Of a stretch of 64,000 nt of DNA, positions 1 through 9,975 are shown in pieces (within the stretch, counting starts at the first letter, position 1; every line of letters begins with the position of its first letter). The translations under genes were made by a program, and so were the position numbers. The DNA is from Aquirufa nivalisilvae (GTDB taxonomy: Bacteria; Bacteroidota; Bacteroidia; Cytophagales; Spirosomataceae): NCBI RefSeq assembly GCF_004307455.1, contig NZ_SEWX01000008.1:124001-188000 (forward strand). Reading direction: 5' to 3'. Below the pieces are notes generated by a model, which saw nothing but the letters and a program-made list of their open reading frames with translations, made no database searches and was not told the origin of the DNA.

Positions 1-281
1 TGATAGGTAGAATAACCTGTAACCGAGTTTGTAGTACGGTTAACAAATTCTTCGGCACGAATATCATTATAAATCAAGTAACGACCACCAAATAAGCTAC
101 CACTTTTAGCTGATCCGTATATACCATTTATTTGTGAAAGCACGCGAGCGGGGGAATTAAAGACTGTAGCATCAGACAAGTCTAATTCAGGGACTGCATT
201 AAGAAAATCCTTACTGCAAGAGGAAACTGTCAAAGCTAATGCAATGGTCAGATATCCAATTTTGTTTGTGAATAATTTCAT
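1..281 (-). CDS. SusD/RagB-family nutrient-binding lipoprotein, 5' part only
   Basis: The gene runs off the left edge; only about 93 N-terminal residues are present. They begin with a lipoprotein signal peptide (MKLFTNKIGYLTIALALT) followed by the lipobox VSSC and then KDFLNAVPELDLSD, the usual start of RagB/SusD proteins just after the lipid anchor. It follows the SusC receptor at 300-3449 by 18 bases on the same strand, the normal SusC-then-SusD order. By family knowledge it would sit on the outer cell surface as the lid of the SusC barrel and bind glycan or peptide. The substrate cannot be judged from this fragment. Confidence 0.85.
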   Translation of the reverse strand, partial: MKLFTNKIGYLTIALALTVSSCSKDFLNAVPELDLSDATVFNSPARVLSQINGIYGSAKSGSLFGGRYLIYNDIRAEEFVNRTTNSVTGYSTY

Positions 282-299
282 TTTATATATCCTTTAAAA

Positions 300-3200
300 T
301 TATAAACCGATGTTAATACCAAATGTGAAAGCTCTAGCTTGAGGGATGGTATTTCTTTCAATACCAGAAGCTAAGTTAGAATCTCCATTCGATGAGATTT
401 CTGGGTCAACCCCTTTGTAAGGTGTCCAAAGGAACAAGTTCGTAGCTTGCGCATAAACGCGTAAACTAGTAATTCCTAAACGACTCAAATCAGCTGGAAT
501 TTTGTAACCCAAAGTAGCTGTTTGCAAACGTAAGAAATCTCCTTTTTGGATGTTCGCATCAATCAAGAATGAAGATCCATTGGATACGTTATCTCCGTAA
601 ACTGCACGAGGAATCTCCGTGATATCTCCTTCTTTTTTCCAAGAACTCAATACATCAGTGGAGTTATTCCAAACACGTTGGTCACGTAAACCAGCTTGAG
701 ATCCGTTGTAGATATAGTTTCCTCCAGAGAAAGTAAAGTTCAAGGCTAAATCAAAACCAGCATATTTCAAGGTGTTGTTAAATCCACCGTAGAAAGTAGG
801 CAAAGTATTTCCTAAGATTTGTTGCTCTGATGAAGGAGAAGTTGTAGCCTTACCATCTAAGGTAGTCCAAGCTAAAGCTCCACCTAAATGCTGATATTGC
901 ACTTGAGTACCATCTCTTTTAATAAAGATACGACGACCATTGGCAGGATTAACTCCTCCCGTTTTCACACCATAAATCTGAGCTGCTGAATAGCCTACTT
1001 TCGTAATAGAAGTTGCCTCTAAACCCGACGTATTAGTCAAAATTGGAGTGTTGGCATCTACTAATGAAGTTACCATGTTTTCGTTAGTCGCAAAATTCAA
1101 GCTAGTGTTCCAACTGAATTTACCCGTATTAATAGGAGTAGCAGTAATGGCTACTTCAAATCCTTTATTATACATCGAACCTACGTTAGCTAAGATTGAG
1201 TTACCAGGAATACCTTTTGAAGGAGCTTGTGGCACGTTCAAAATCAAATTGTTGATATCCTTGTAGTAGTAGTTCGCTTCTAATGTAATACGGTCATTTA
1301 AGAAACTTACGTCGATACCTACGTTGGTTTGTGCTGAAGTTTCCCATTTCAAATCCTTATTTCCTGCTTGGTTAAAGGATAAAGTTGGAATAGAACCATA
1401 TAATCCAGAACCAAAAGTAGAGTAAGAACCATAAGCATTAGGAACGTTACCATTACCTACTTTACCATAACTAGCTTTTAATCTCAAGTTAGAAATGGTA
1501 TTTCCTAAGTCCATGCCTTTGAAGAATTCTTCTTCAGAAACTGTCCAACCTAAAGATACTCCACCAAAATCACCCCAACGGTTTTCTGAAGATAAAGCTG
1601 AGTTACCATCACGACGAAGGTTACCACTTATAAAATATTTACCTTTGAAGTTATAGCTCAAATTAGCGAAATAGGCTTCGTAAGCTACTTGTGAGATACT
1701 ATTACCTGCTGCTAAGTTCGTTCCAAAGTTTCCTTGGAAATCTGTAAAGAAGAAATCCGCTAAGGTTTGACGTTGAGCACCCCAGTTCAATACACGCGTT
1801 TTTTGAACATCAGATCCTACAATCGCTGAGATGCTATGCTTTTCAGCCAATGTAACATTGTATTGTAAAGTATTAATCCAGTTCCAGTTATCAGAACGAG
1901 CCGTATTGTTGTAAGCATCACCTGAAGTAGACCAACCATCACCATTAAATGGGTTAAAGAAACGAATGTTCTCTGTATTTCTACGATCCCATGAGTAAGA
2001 TGTCTTAGCACTTAAACCTTCAGCCAAACGTACTTCAGCGCCTAAATTGGCAATCAAACGTGTATTTTCAGATGTAATCTTATCCAAATCACGAACAACT
2101 GCTGGGTTAGGAAACTGTGCAGGCAATAAGTTGTTCAAACGACCAACTGTATTGTTTTCTAAGTTATAAGAACCATCGGGTAAATAAGCAGGCAAGTTGG
2201 GAACTTGAGCAACCGCAATACGACCTAAACCAGATGTATTGAAAGCGCCACCGGCATTAGATCCTGACATAGGTGCTTTGTTGTACGTATTTGAGTAATT
2301 GAAATTAGCTGTCAACTTCAACCATTTCGTAGCTTGGTGATCCATATTAAAACGACCTGAACGACGTTGGAAGCTATTACTTCTCAAGAAACCATCTTGA
2401 TCAGAATATCCACCTGAGAAATAATAGGTTGTTTTATCATTACCACCTGATATAGTCAAGTTATGATTTTGAGATACACCTGTTTGATATACTTCTTTAT
2501 ACCAATCTGTATCGATTAAACTTCCATCTGGGTTGTAATTTGGTAAAAATGATTTGTTTTCCGAGTTACGTTGTGTAGATGTGATTGCGTTTGGATTCAA
2601 TAATAAGGCATTAGCTATCGCCATATTCTTGTGATCCATGTATTGCTGTGCATTTAAAACCGTAGGTAAACGAACGGCTTGACTTACACCTGCCCAAGAA
2701 TCAATAGATACTTTTGATTTACCTGATTTACCACGCTTAGTAGTAATCAATAAAACACCTGCACCAGCGCGTGAACCATAAATAGCAGCAGAGGCAGCAT
2801 CTTTCAACACGTCAATAGACTCAATATCCGATGGGTTAATATCAGCCAATGGATTATTAGTTGTTGAGTTAGCAGATACGTTATCTGTACTAATAGGTAT
2901 ACCGTCAATAACCACCAATGGGAAAGAGCTCAAAGATAATGAGCTAAGACCACGAACACGGATTACTGGAGGGTTGTTCAACAAACCGTTAGGTTGTGTG
3001 ATGTTCACACCGGCTGCTTGACCAGTTAATCCTTGCGAAAAACTTTGTACGGGTCTTTCCGCAATCGTAGCTGCTTTGATGGTTGAAGCCGAACCGGTAA
3101 ATTCCGTTCTTTTTCTAGTACCATAACCAACAACAACTACTTCGCTTAATTGCTTAACATCTGAAACTAAAGATACGTTAACAACCGAACGATTTCCTAC

Positions 3201-3449
3201 AGCAATAGTTTGGCTGGTGTAACCAACAAAACTGTAAACTAAGGAAGCTCCATCTGCAACTTGAATACTGTATGAACCATCTGATGAAGTGGTGGTTCCG
3301 CGCGATGAACCTTTTGCGCTTACACTGACACCGGGCAAGGCACTTCCATCATCGGATGAGGTCACCTTCCCTGTAACCTGTTTCATTTGAGCTATCAATG
3401 GGGCACACGAGACCACCACTAATACCCCAAGGAGTAATAGTTTTTTCAT
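300..3449 (-). CDS. SusC/RagA-family TonB-linked outer membrane receptor
   Basis: This 1049-residue protein has a signal peptide ending near LIAQ, a carboxypeptidase-regulatory (CarboxypepD_reg-like) domain at about residues 25-95 (GKVTSSDDGSALPGVSVSAKG), a plug domain containing VVVGYGT at about 105-112, and a long beta-barrel ending in a terminal aromatic-rich strand (AFTFGINIGL). These are hallmarks of SusC. It imports bulky substrates through the outer membrane using TonB energy. The SusD partner follows directly at the left edge. A strong terminator at 3571-3603 separates it from the upstream Sus pair, so it needs its own promoter in 3450-3570; I could not identify a convincing one. Substrate unknown. 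Confidence 0.93.
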   Translation of the reverse strand: MKKLLLLGVLVVVSCAPLIAQMKQVTGKVTSSDDGSALPGVSVSAKGSSRGTTTSSDGSYSIQVADGASLVYSFVGYTSQTIAVGNRSVVNVSLVSDVKQLSEVVVVGYGTRKRTEFTGSASTIKAATIAERPVQSFSQGLTGQAAGVNITQPNGLLNNPPVIRVRGLSSLSLSSFPLVVIDGIPISTDNVSANSTTNNPLADINPSDIESIDVLKDAASAAIYGSRAGAGVLLITTKRGKSGKSKVSIDSWAGVSQAVRLPTVLNAQQYMDHKNMAIANALLLNPNAITSTQRNSENKSFLPNYNPDGSLIDTDWYKEVYQTGVSQNHNLTISGGNDKTTYYFSGGYSDQDGFLRSNSFQRRSGRFNMDHQATKWLKLTANFNYSNTYNKAPMSGSNAGGAFNTSGLGRIAVAQVPNLPAYLPDGSYNLENNTVGRLNNLLPAQFPNPAVVRDLDKITSENTRLIANLGAEVRLAEGLSAKTSYSWDRRNTENIRFFNPFNGDGWSTSGDAYNNTARSDNWNWINTLQYNVTLAEKHSISAIVGSDVQKTRVLNWGAQRQTLADFFFTDFQGNFGTNLAAGNSISQVAYEAYFANLSYNFKGKYFISGNLRRDGNSALSSENRWGDFGGVSLGWTVSEEEFFKGMDLGNTISNLRLKASYGKVGNGNVPNAYGSYSTFGSGLYGSIPTLSFNQAGNKDLKWETSAQTNVGIDVSFLNDRITLEANYYYKDINNLILNVPQAPSKGIPGNSILANVGSMYNKGFEVAITATPINTGKFSWNTSLNFATNENMVTSLVDANTPILTNTSGLEATSITKVGYSAAQIYGVKTGGVNPANGRRIFIKRDGTQVQYQHLGGALAWTTLDGKATTSPSSEQQILGNTLPTFYGGFNNTLKYAGFDLALNFTFSGGNYIYNGSQAGLRDQRVWNNSTDVLSSWKKEGDITEIPRAVYGDNVSNGSSFLIDANIQKGDFLRLQTATLGYKIPADLSRLGITSLRVYAQATNLFLWTPYKGVDPEISSNGDSNLASGIERNTIPQARAFTFGINIGL

Positions 3450-3570
3450 TTTTTTTAGTTTGATTAATGAGAAATAAGTTAAAGGAGCTTTCCGCTGGTA
3501 AGCGTAAAATTCCGTTCATAATTTAGTTAAACACGCTTATAAATAAAAATGTTTTAAAATAAATTAGACA

Positions 3571-3603
3571 AAAAAAATGGGGCTTCTTTCGAAGCCCCAT
3601 TTT
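3571..3603 (-). terminator. Rho-independent terminator after the 5.1-3.6 kb SusC/SusD pair
   Basis: A perfect 13-base inverted repeat (arms 3574-3586 and 3591-3603, loop TTTC) has a GC-rich centre (GGGGCTTC/GAAGCCCC). On the minus strand it is followed by a T run (the A run at 3571-3577). It lies 25 bases downstream of the SusD stop at 3628. The A-rich left and T-rich right flanks mean it could also stop plus-strand transcription. Confidence 0.85.
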
Positions 3604-3627
3604 AAAATGAGTATAATCTAAATTTGA

Positions 3628-5058
3628 CTAGAATTTATCCCAATACAATTTAGTTGTTACAACATCTCCACCAATAGCAGAAGCAGCAGCTGTATAATTA
3701 GCTCCGTTCAAAGTCTGCTCATTAGCCGCATAAGTTAAGCGAGTTGGGAAAGTTGATTTAGCACCAATAGGATTTGAAATCTTAGGTTGATCGAAACGAC
3801 GAATCTCAACCCATCCTTCATATGGTCTATTGTATAATGCAAGCCACTTCTGAGTACCAATTTTCTGTTTCCAATCACCAGCTGCAGTAGTGTAAGCTAC
3901 TGAAGGTTGAGCTAGATAAGCATCAGCATCAGCCGATGTTCCACCCCAAGCTACGATGGAAGCACGAATCGCATTGTTATAATGAGATTCAGCAGTACCA
4001 GCTACGTTAAATCCTCTTTCTTTCGCTTCAGCACGTAAAAACTCTGTTTCTACATAATCAGCAAATACATAAGGAGCTGCAGCTTCGATTACTTTAGCAC
4101 CAGCACGAGAGAAATCAACGTAAGTACTAACTTTTCCCGCTGGAGCACCAGCATATACACCAGCGTTATTAGGAGTAAAGAAAGCCCCAGTTCTTGGGTC
4201 ATTCCATCCTAATAATTTATCCATCAAATCCTTAGATGCGATGTAATCTTGACGACCACCCAACACGATATCCACATATAATGGATTTTGGTTAGGAGAA
4301 GCAGCCATATAAGTAAACAAACCATTGTCTGCTGCAGCTGAAATAGCACCAGCGTCTGAAGCTTCTACAGCCGACTTAGCCAATGATGCATCTACATCTG
4401 ATTGAATCATACCAAGCTTCATACGAAGTGTATTAGCAAATTTCAACCATTTAGAAACAGATCCCTTGTAAATCAAATCCTCACCAGCAGTAAACCCTGC
4501 AGCCGAAGTATTGATTTTAGTAATATCTGCATTCAAACGATTAATTAAATCAGTTGAAACAGTTTTTGCATCATCGTATTTAGGGAATAAGATCGCAGGA
4601 TTCAAGGACTCAGAGTAAGGAATATTACCAAATGTATTAACTAAAATACCATAGGTATAAACTTCCATCACATCTAAGATCGCTAATTTATTTGCTTTCT
4701 CACCTGGAGCTAAAGATGCATCAGCGCTAATTAATTTAGCTGATTCACGTAAATCCATGATTACATCACGGTACATAGCTGTCCACCAAGCTTGTGGAAT
4801 ATTACGAGTTGCAAAATCATACTGAACTTCATCTTGGTATGTTGCCATAGCCCAGTGACTCACAGTAAAACGGAATACGTTGGTATTAACACTAGCCGTA
4901 GCTAAGTTACCCGTCAATGCTTTAACAGCATTTGAAAACAAGGTTGGTGCAGGAACTGCTGCAGGCCTTTTGGTCTCAATGTTTAATTGAGAGATATCTT
5001 CTGTACAAGCCGATGCAAGGAGCAAAAGTGGTACAAAAACTAAAAATATTTTTTTCAT
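3628..5058 (-). CDS. SusD-like (SusD/RagB, SusD-like_2 type) lipoprotein
   Basis: The 476-residue protein starts with a lipoprotein signal (MKKIFLVFVPLLLLASAC) and continues TEDISQLNIETKRP, the pattern of the SusD-like_2 branch, which is distinct from the classical RagB type at the left edge of the window. A TTG nine bases upstream could also start it, but the ATG at 5058 gives a clean signal peptide. Helical TPR-like segments such as LISADASLAPGEKANKLAIL and GWVEIRRFDQPKI near the C-terminus fit the family. It follows its SusC partner (5080-8286) by 21 bases and is the last gene before the terminator at 3571-3603. It should bind a nutrient at the cell surface; the ligand is not evident. Confidence 0.88.
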   Translation of the reverse strand: MKKIFLVFVPLLLLASACTEDISQLNIETKRPAAVPAPTLFSNAVKALTGNLATASVNTNVFRFTVSHWAMATYQDEVQYDFATRNIPQAWWTAMYRDVIMDLRESAKLISADASLAPGEKANKLAILDVMEVYTYGILVNTFGNIPYSESLNPAILFPKYDDAKTVSTDLINRLNADITKINTSAAGFTAGEDLIYKGSVSKWLKFANTLRMKLGMIQSDVDASLAKSAVEASDAGAISAAADNGLFTYMAASPNQNPLYVDIVLGGRQDYIASKDLMDKLLGWNDPRTGAFFTPNNAGVYAGAPAGKVSTYVDFSRAGAKVIEAAAPYVFADYVETEFLRAEAKERGFNVAGTAESHYNNAIRASIVAWGGTSADADAYLAQPSVAYTTAAGDWKQKIGTQKWLALYNRPYEGWVEIRRFDQPKISNPIGAKSTFPTRLTYAANEQTLNGANYTAAASAIGGDVVTTKLYWDKF

Positions 5059-5079
5059 CTTTATCAAATTTTAGGATAA

Positions 5080-8000
5080 TTAGAATAATAATTTGATGTT
5101 AAATCCAATCGAACGAGTTGTTGGATAAGCACCCGATTGATTTCCTTGTACGTTACCTGAAGAAAGATTCTCTTCTGGATCAGCATAAGGAACATATTTC
5201 TGGATGATCCATAAGTTTCTTCCAAAAATAGATAAATCAACACCTTTAACACCTCCTAATTTACGTACAACTGAACTTGGTAAAGAGTAAACAATGTTTG
5301 CCTCTCTCAATTTAATGTAGCTAGCATCATAAACAAATGCAGCTGCTGGGTTTTGAGCATAACCAAATGTACCGTAATCATTCTCTACACGTGTTGTGTT
5401 AGGAGTACCATCAGCTTTAACACCTGGCATAATTACTCCACCACCTTCAGCAATTGTAGAACGAGAAGGATTTCCTTTATCATTGATTACAACTGACTCA
5501 GGATATACACCTGTTGCTTGACCATAGTATTGATCCAAAGAGAATACACTACCACCACGCTTGATGTCAATTAAGAAATTCAAAGTTACATTCTTGTACT
5601 TGAATGAGTTATTGATACCACCAATCCAATCAGGATTAACATTTCCAATCACATTGGTTGTAGTAGAAGTTATGTCATAACGACCATTCGCTTTTACTAA
5701 TTTCTCTCCATTAAGCATTTTCCAAGTTTTTCCTTTCAATGTACCGTAAGGCTCGCCTACCGTTGCATTTAAAGTAACACCACCTTGGAAAGAAGCAATT
5801 TGTAAGTTTTGGCTATCATTGTACAAGCTCAATACTTTACTTGTGTTCTTAGTCCAGTTTACATTTACATTCCATGAGAAATCAGCCGTTTTGATTGGTG
5901 AACCATATAAGCTAAGTTCAAAACCTGTGTTTTGAATATTACCCGCATTAACAAAAGTAGTAGTAAATCCAGTTGCAGAAGAAACAGTTGCAGGCAAGAT
6001 TTGATCTAATGTATTTGTATGGTAGTAAGAGAAGTCAAAACCTAAACGATTTTGCAAAAATGCCATCTCTAAACCGATTTCTTTACTTTGAGTTTGCTCA
6101 GGTTTCAAGAATGGGTTGTTTTGAGTAGAAGGCGCAGAGAACAAAATAGTTGGACCAAATGGATCTGGTTTGTCATATACGTTTCTAACTGATCCCCAAG
6201 GAGCATCGTTACCTACTGTAGCGTAGTTCATTCTCAATTTACCAGAAGTCAACCAAGGAAGATCTTCAATGTGGTGAGAGAATAACCAGCTAGCAGATCC
6301 AGCATAGTATAAATAAGCATTGTTAGCTGCAGGTAAAGTAGATGACTTATCTTGACGAATAGTCCCATCCAATGTCAAGAAATCTTTGTAAGTCAAAGTT
6401 AAACCTCCGAATACACCAAAGATTTCACGTGGGTTGTAGTTTTCTGTTGGAGCAGAAACTGTACCCAATGAGTTAGCGATAGAATATAAACCTGGAACGA
6501 TCAAACCACCGTTAGTAGCAGCAGAGATAGAACGAATATACGATTTACGTAAGTTCAAACCAGCTAAAGCTTTTACATTTAAGCCATTAATAACATCCTT
6601 ATCAAAGTTAGCCATCAAATCGTAGTTCATTTCTTGGAAAGTACGATCGAAACGACTGTATGAAGGAATACCTTGGCTACCTACAGCTCTACGCTCCTCT
6701 TGGAATTCGTTGTAAGTATCTAAAGTTACACGACCCATGAAATTCAAGAAGTCAGCAGCTTTGTAGTTCAACATCGCATTTCCGAAAATACGAGAACGAG
6801 TATCATTCTCATAGTTTTGGTAACGAGTCCAATAGTAGTTATCTGTAAAGATTGGTTTCAAACCAGCAGGAGTAGAAGGATCACCCCAGTTCCAAGTTAC
6901 GTTTTGTTGATTTCTGAAATAAGCTTCTTTTTGCTCTAAGATATCTACGTTAGTTTGATACCACTGACGGAAGTTTTGATTTACGTTCAAACCACTATAT
7001 CCAGAACCATAACGGCCTTTTCCATCAATAACGGAAAAGTTAGCTGTAGCAGAAGCAGTTACTTTTTTAGAAATATTGTAAGAACCGCCTAAGTTCATAA
7101 TGTTCTTAGTCACGTTTGAGTTAGGTAAAGTACCACGCTCATCGTTACGAGTATATCCTAATTTAAAAGTACCTTGATCAGTAGCTCCATCTAATTGAAC
7201 GTTTACGTTGTTAGAAATAGCTGTCTCGTAAAATTTAGCTGGTGTATTTTGAGCTGCAACCCATGGCTTAGTTTTTAAATAGTTTGGACCTGCTGGATCA
7301 AATGAATCCCAGTGGTAAACCATTAAAGAAGGATTAAACTTAGCTCCGTAAGAAGCATCTTCAGCTGTTGGAACAACTAAATCTTTTGTTCCATCACCAT
7401 TCGCATCAAAATAGTAGAAACCATCTTTTTGATATGGATCAGAGTAACCAGCACCATATTGGTTTTGGTAAGTAGCAAATGTAGACTTATCAATAGTTCC
7501 TACAGTTAAACCTGCATTCACTGTTAAGCCTAAACCTTTTTTAGCTTTCTTAGAAGTAATCATGATAACACCATTCGATGCACGAGAACCATAAAGAGCT
7601 GTTGCTGCTGCACCTTTCAATACAGTCATTGACTCGATATCGTCTGGGTTAATATCCGCAGCCGCATTACCATAGTCATAACCACCACCACCAGATTGCT
7701 GAGTAGCTGTGTTTTTATTTGTATTATCGATAGGTACACCATCTACTACAAATAAAGCCTGGTTGTTACCAGTTAAGGACTTGTTACCACGGATAACTAC
7801 GTTGGTAGAACCACCAATTGCGTTACCTTGTGTGATTTGAAGACCTGCTACTTTACCTGACAAAGCAGAAAATGCATTACCTGATCTAACACGTGTTAAT
7901 TCATCTCCTTTTACCTGCTGAGCAGCATAAGGCAATGAGTTTTTAGTACGTGTTAAACCCAAAGCTGTAACAACAACCTCACTCAATTCAGCAGCATCAG

Positions 8001-8286
8001 CCACTAACACTACGTTAATTGCGCTTTGACTACCTACAGTAATTGTTTGAGCTTTGTAACCTACAAAAGAGAACTGAAGAGCCGCTCCATTGTCTACACT
8101 GATTTTGTAAGATCCATCAGCTGTGGTTGTAACACCACGCGAGGTACCTTTAAGGCTAACACTAACGCCTGGAAGCGCAGTGCCATCCTCTGAAGCAGTT
8201 ACTTTACCCGTAACTACCCTTGATTGGGCCAGCAACGAACTGCACGCAGTCGTTACTAGTGCCATCACTAGTAAGAGTTTTTTCAT
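5080..8286 (-). CDS. SusC/RagA-family TonB-linked outer membrane receptor
   Basis: I start this 1068-residue protein at the ATG at 8286, which gives the signal peptide MKKLLLVMALVTTACSSLLAQ; the open frame extends 42 codons further upstream without features of a real N-terminus. A CarboxypepD_reg-like domain (GKVTASEDGTALPGVSVSLKG) is nearly identical to that of the receptor at 300-3449, showing paralogy. The plug region (SEVVVTALGLTRTKNSL) is that of the 'VTALG' SusC subgroup, which often pairs with SusD-like_2 proteins, as here. It ends in a barrel terminal strand (RSIGFNIKLLF). It is the first gene of a two-gene operon with the SusD-like protein at 3628. A plausible promoter lies at 8330-8360. 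Confidence 0.93.
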   Translation of the reverse strand: MKKLLLVMALVTTACSSLLAQSRVVTGKVTASEDGTALPGVSVSLKGTSRGVTTTADGSYKISVDNGAALQFSFVGYKAQTITVGSQSAINVVLVADAAELSEVVVTALGLTRTKNSLPYAAQQVKGDELTRVRSGNAFSALSGKVAGLQITQGNAIGGSTNVVIRGNKSLTGNNQALFVVDGVPIDNTNKNTATQQSGGGGYDYGNAAADINPDDIESMTVLKGAAATALYGSRASNGVIMITSKKAKKGLGLTVNAGLTVGTIDKSTFATYQNQYGAGYSDPYQKDGFYYFDANGDGTKDLVVPTAEDASYGAKFNPSLMVYHWDSFDPAGPNYLKTKPWVAAQNTPAKFYETAISNNVNVQLDGATDQGTFKLGYTRNDERGTLPNSNVTKNIMNLGGSYNISKKVTASATANFSVIDGKGRYGSGYSGLNVNQNFRQWYQTNVDILEQKEAYFRNQQNVTWNWGDPSTPAGLKPIFTDNYYWTRYQNYENDTRSRIFGNAMLNYKAADFLNFMGRVTLDTYNEFQEERRAVGSQGIPSYSRFDRTFQEMNYDLMANFDKDVINGLNVKALAGLNLRKSYIRSISAATNGGLIVPGLYSIANSLGTVSAPTENYNPREIFGVFGGLTLTYKDFLTLDGTIRQDKSSTLPAANNAYLYYAGSASWLFSHHIEDLPWLTSGKLRMNYATVGNDAPWGSVRNVYDKPDPFGPTILFSAPSTQNNPFLKPEQTQSKEIGLEMAFLQNRLGFDFSYYHTNTLDQILPATVSSATGFTTTFVNAGNIQNTGFELSLYGSPIKTADFSWNVNVNWTKNTSKVLSLYNDSQNLQIASFQGGVTLNATVGEPYGTLKGKTWKMLNGEKLVKANGRYDITSTTTNVIGNVNPDWIGGINNSFKYKNVTLNFLIDIKRGGSVFSLDQYYGQATGVYPESVVINDKGNPSRSTIAEGGGVIMPGVKADGTPNTTRVENDYGTFGYAQNPAAAFVYDASYIKLREANIVYSLPSSVVRKLGGVKGVDLSIFGRNLWIIQKYVPYADPEENLSSGNVQGNQSGAYPTTRSIGFNIKLLF

Positions 8287-8329
8287 GTTGATTAGTTTAT
8301 TTAATGAAAAAATAATTTGAAAACGATGG

Positions 8330-8360
8330 CAAATTATAAATTTTCCAATAAATACCAAAG
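8330..8360 (-). promoter_or_regulatory. Candidate Bacteroidota sigma-A promoter for the SusC/SusD operon
   Basis: Read on the minus strand, a TTTG (complement of 8356-8359) is followed after 17 bases by TATAATTTG (complement of 8330-8338). This resembles the Bacteroidota -33 TTTG and -7 TAnnTTTG elements, with one base of deviation in the -7 element. It lies about 45 bases upstream of the start codon at 8286. Prediction by eye only. Confidence 0.4.
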
Positions 8361-8492
8361 AAAATTGCGCCCAAACACAAGTTTGCAAGCCAAAAACCGT
8401 TATAAAGCGCAATTTGGCAAAATTTGATTTTGAATTTTTCCGAGAGAAATTAAATCTACTCTATTTAATATTAAAAAATTACCAATTTCCCA

Positions 8493-9806
8493 TTAAATAA
8501 ATTGATTCAAAACTAGTACTCCAAGAAGGCCAACGATCGAAACGATGCTTTCCATGAGTGACCAGGAACGGATTGTCTCTTTGACCGAAAGATTAAAGTA
8601 TTCCTTAAATAACCAGAAGCCCGTATCATTGACATGAGAAAACATTAAACTTCCTGCTCCAATACTGAGTACCATCAAGTTAGGATTAACTAGACCCGTG
8701 GAAACAATGGGATAAATCATACCCGCAGCTGTTAAGCCTGCAATAGTAGCCGACCCCACACAAACTCGAATAATAGCCGCCATCAACCATCCCAATACCA
8801 ATGGAGGGAATGGTAATGTTTGTAAATAGCCCGCAATTTCTTTACTCACTCCTGATACCAACAATACCTCTTTCAATGATCCCGCACCGGCAATAATTAA
8901 TAATATCATAGCCACATCTTTTACCGCATCTGTGTATATGACCATGATTTCTTCCATTTTTTTGCCCATCCGCAAGCCTAATGTATAGGTTGCTACACAG
9001 ATGGCAATCAACATGACCATGGAAGGATCAGCAACTAAATGTATCAACGGCGTCAAAGCCGAACTTTTATCTATTTTCAAATCCGCTAAGGTCGTTACCA
9101 CCAAAAGAAATACAGGGAATAAGGCTGTAATGAAACTGGCTGTTCTGCTTGGTAATTGGGATTCAGGAATAGGTTCTCCCTGAAATGCTTTTAATGAACG
9201 AATCGGAAGGCGAGTTAATGTTTTAGAAAATAATGGACCAGCACAAATGATGGCTGGAATGGACACAATGATCCCATAAAATAAAGTCGTTCCCATGTTG
9301 GCATCAAACTGAGCCACCAAAGCTGCGGGAGAAGGATGGGGAGGTAAAAATCCATGAGCGACGGATAAAGAAGCCATCATAGGAATTCCCGTTACTAATG
9401 GATGTAATTTAAACTGATGAACCAAGGCAAAAATCAGAGGTATCATCAAAACAAATCCCACATTATAAAACAAGGGTATACCAATGATAAATCCTGTCAG
9501 CATCAACCCCCAAGCCATATTCTTTTGACCAAATGCTTGAATTAAACTGCTTGAAATTTGTTGAGCCGCCCCACTACTAGCTACCAATTTACCCAACATA
9601 GCACCCAAAACGATAATAGTAACTAAAGAGCCTAAAGTATCCCCTATTCCTTTTTGAACTGACTTAGCTAATTCACCCAAAGGTAAACCCAATAAATAAC
9701 CTGTTGTTAAACTTATGATTAAGAATGCAATGAAGGCATTAACCTTTTGGTACGTAATCAAAAATACTAAAAGGCAAATACATAAAACGACAATAGCGAT
9801 GGTCAT
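8493..9806 (-). CDS. GntP-family gluconate/sugar-acid:H+ symporter
   Basis: This 437-residue, highly hydrophobic protein has about 12-14 predicted membrane spans and family-typical segments: TGYLLGLPLGELAKSVQKG near the N-terminus, GDTLGSLVTIIVLGAMLGKL, FLPPHPSPAAL around residue 150, and the C-terminal SIGAGSLMFSHVNDTGFWL, a GntP hallmark. Known relatives import gluconate, idonate, fructuronate or related acids across the inner membrane with protons. It lies 169 bases downstream of the nucleotidyltransferase gene on the same strand and may be co-transcribed with the kinase/nucleotidyltransferase pair, though that gap is large. Substrate is undetermined. Confidence 0.9.
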   Translation of the reverse strand: MTIAIVVLCICLLVFLITYQKVNAFIAFLIISLTTGYLLGLPLGELAKSVQKGIGDTLGSLVTIIVLGAMLGKLVASSGAAQQISSSLIQAFGQKNMAWGLMLTGFIIGIPLFYNVGFVLMIPLIFALVHQFKLHPLVTGIPMMASLSVAHGFLPPHPSPAALVAQFDANMGTTLFYGIIVSIPAIICAGPLFSKTLTRLPIRSLKAFQGEPIPESQLPSRTASFITALFPVFLLVVTTLADLKIDKSSALTPLIHLVADPSMVMLIAICVATYTLGLRMGKKMEEIMVIYTDAVKDVAMILLIIAGAGSLKEVLLVSGVSKEIAGYLQTLPFPPLVLGWLMAAIIRVCVGSATIAGLTAAGMIYPIVSTGLVNPNLMVLSIGAGSLMFSHVNDTGFWLFKEYFNLSVKETIRSWSLMESIVSIVGLLGVLVLNQFI

Positions 9807-9975
9807 AAGGTATGAGTATGGAGTGAGGGAAATGGAGTATTAAAATTATAAGCAAAAGCTTATTTTTTCTTTAAAATACTCCATTTGACTCCAAATATAT
9901 AGAATGGATCTAATATTTCAGCATACTTAGCTAGTTTGCCGAAAAATCAACTTCATTTCTATGAACTATACTCCA

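Noticed and set aside
8287-8412. 42-residue upstream extension of the second SusC
   Set aside because: It would place residues before a perfect signal peptide and would cover the predicted promoter at 8330-8360.
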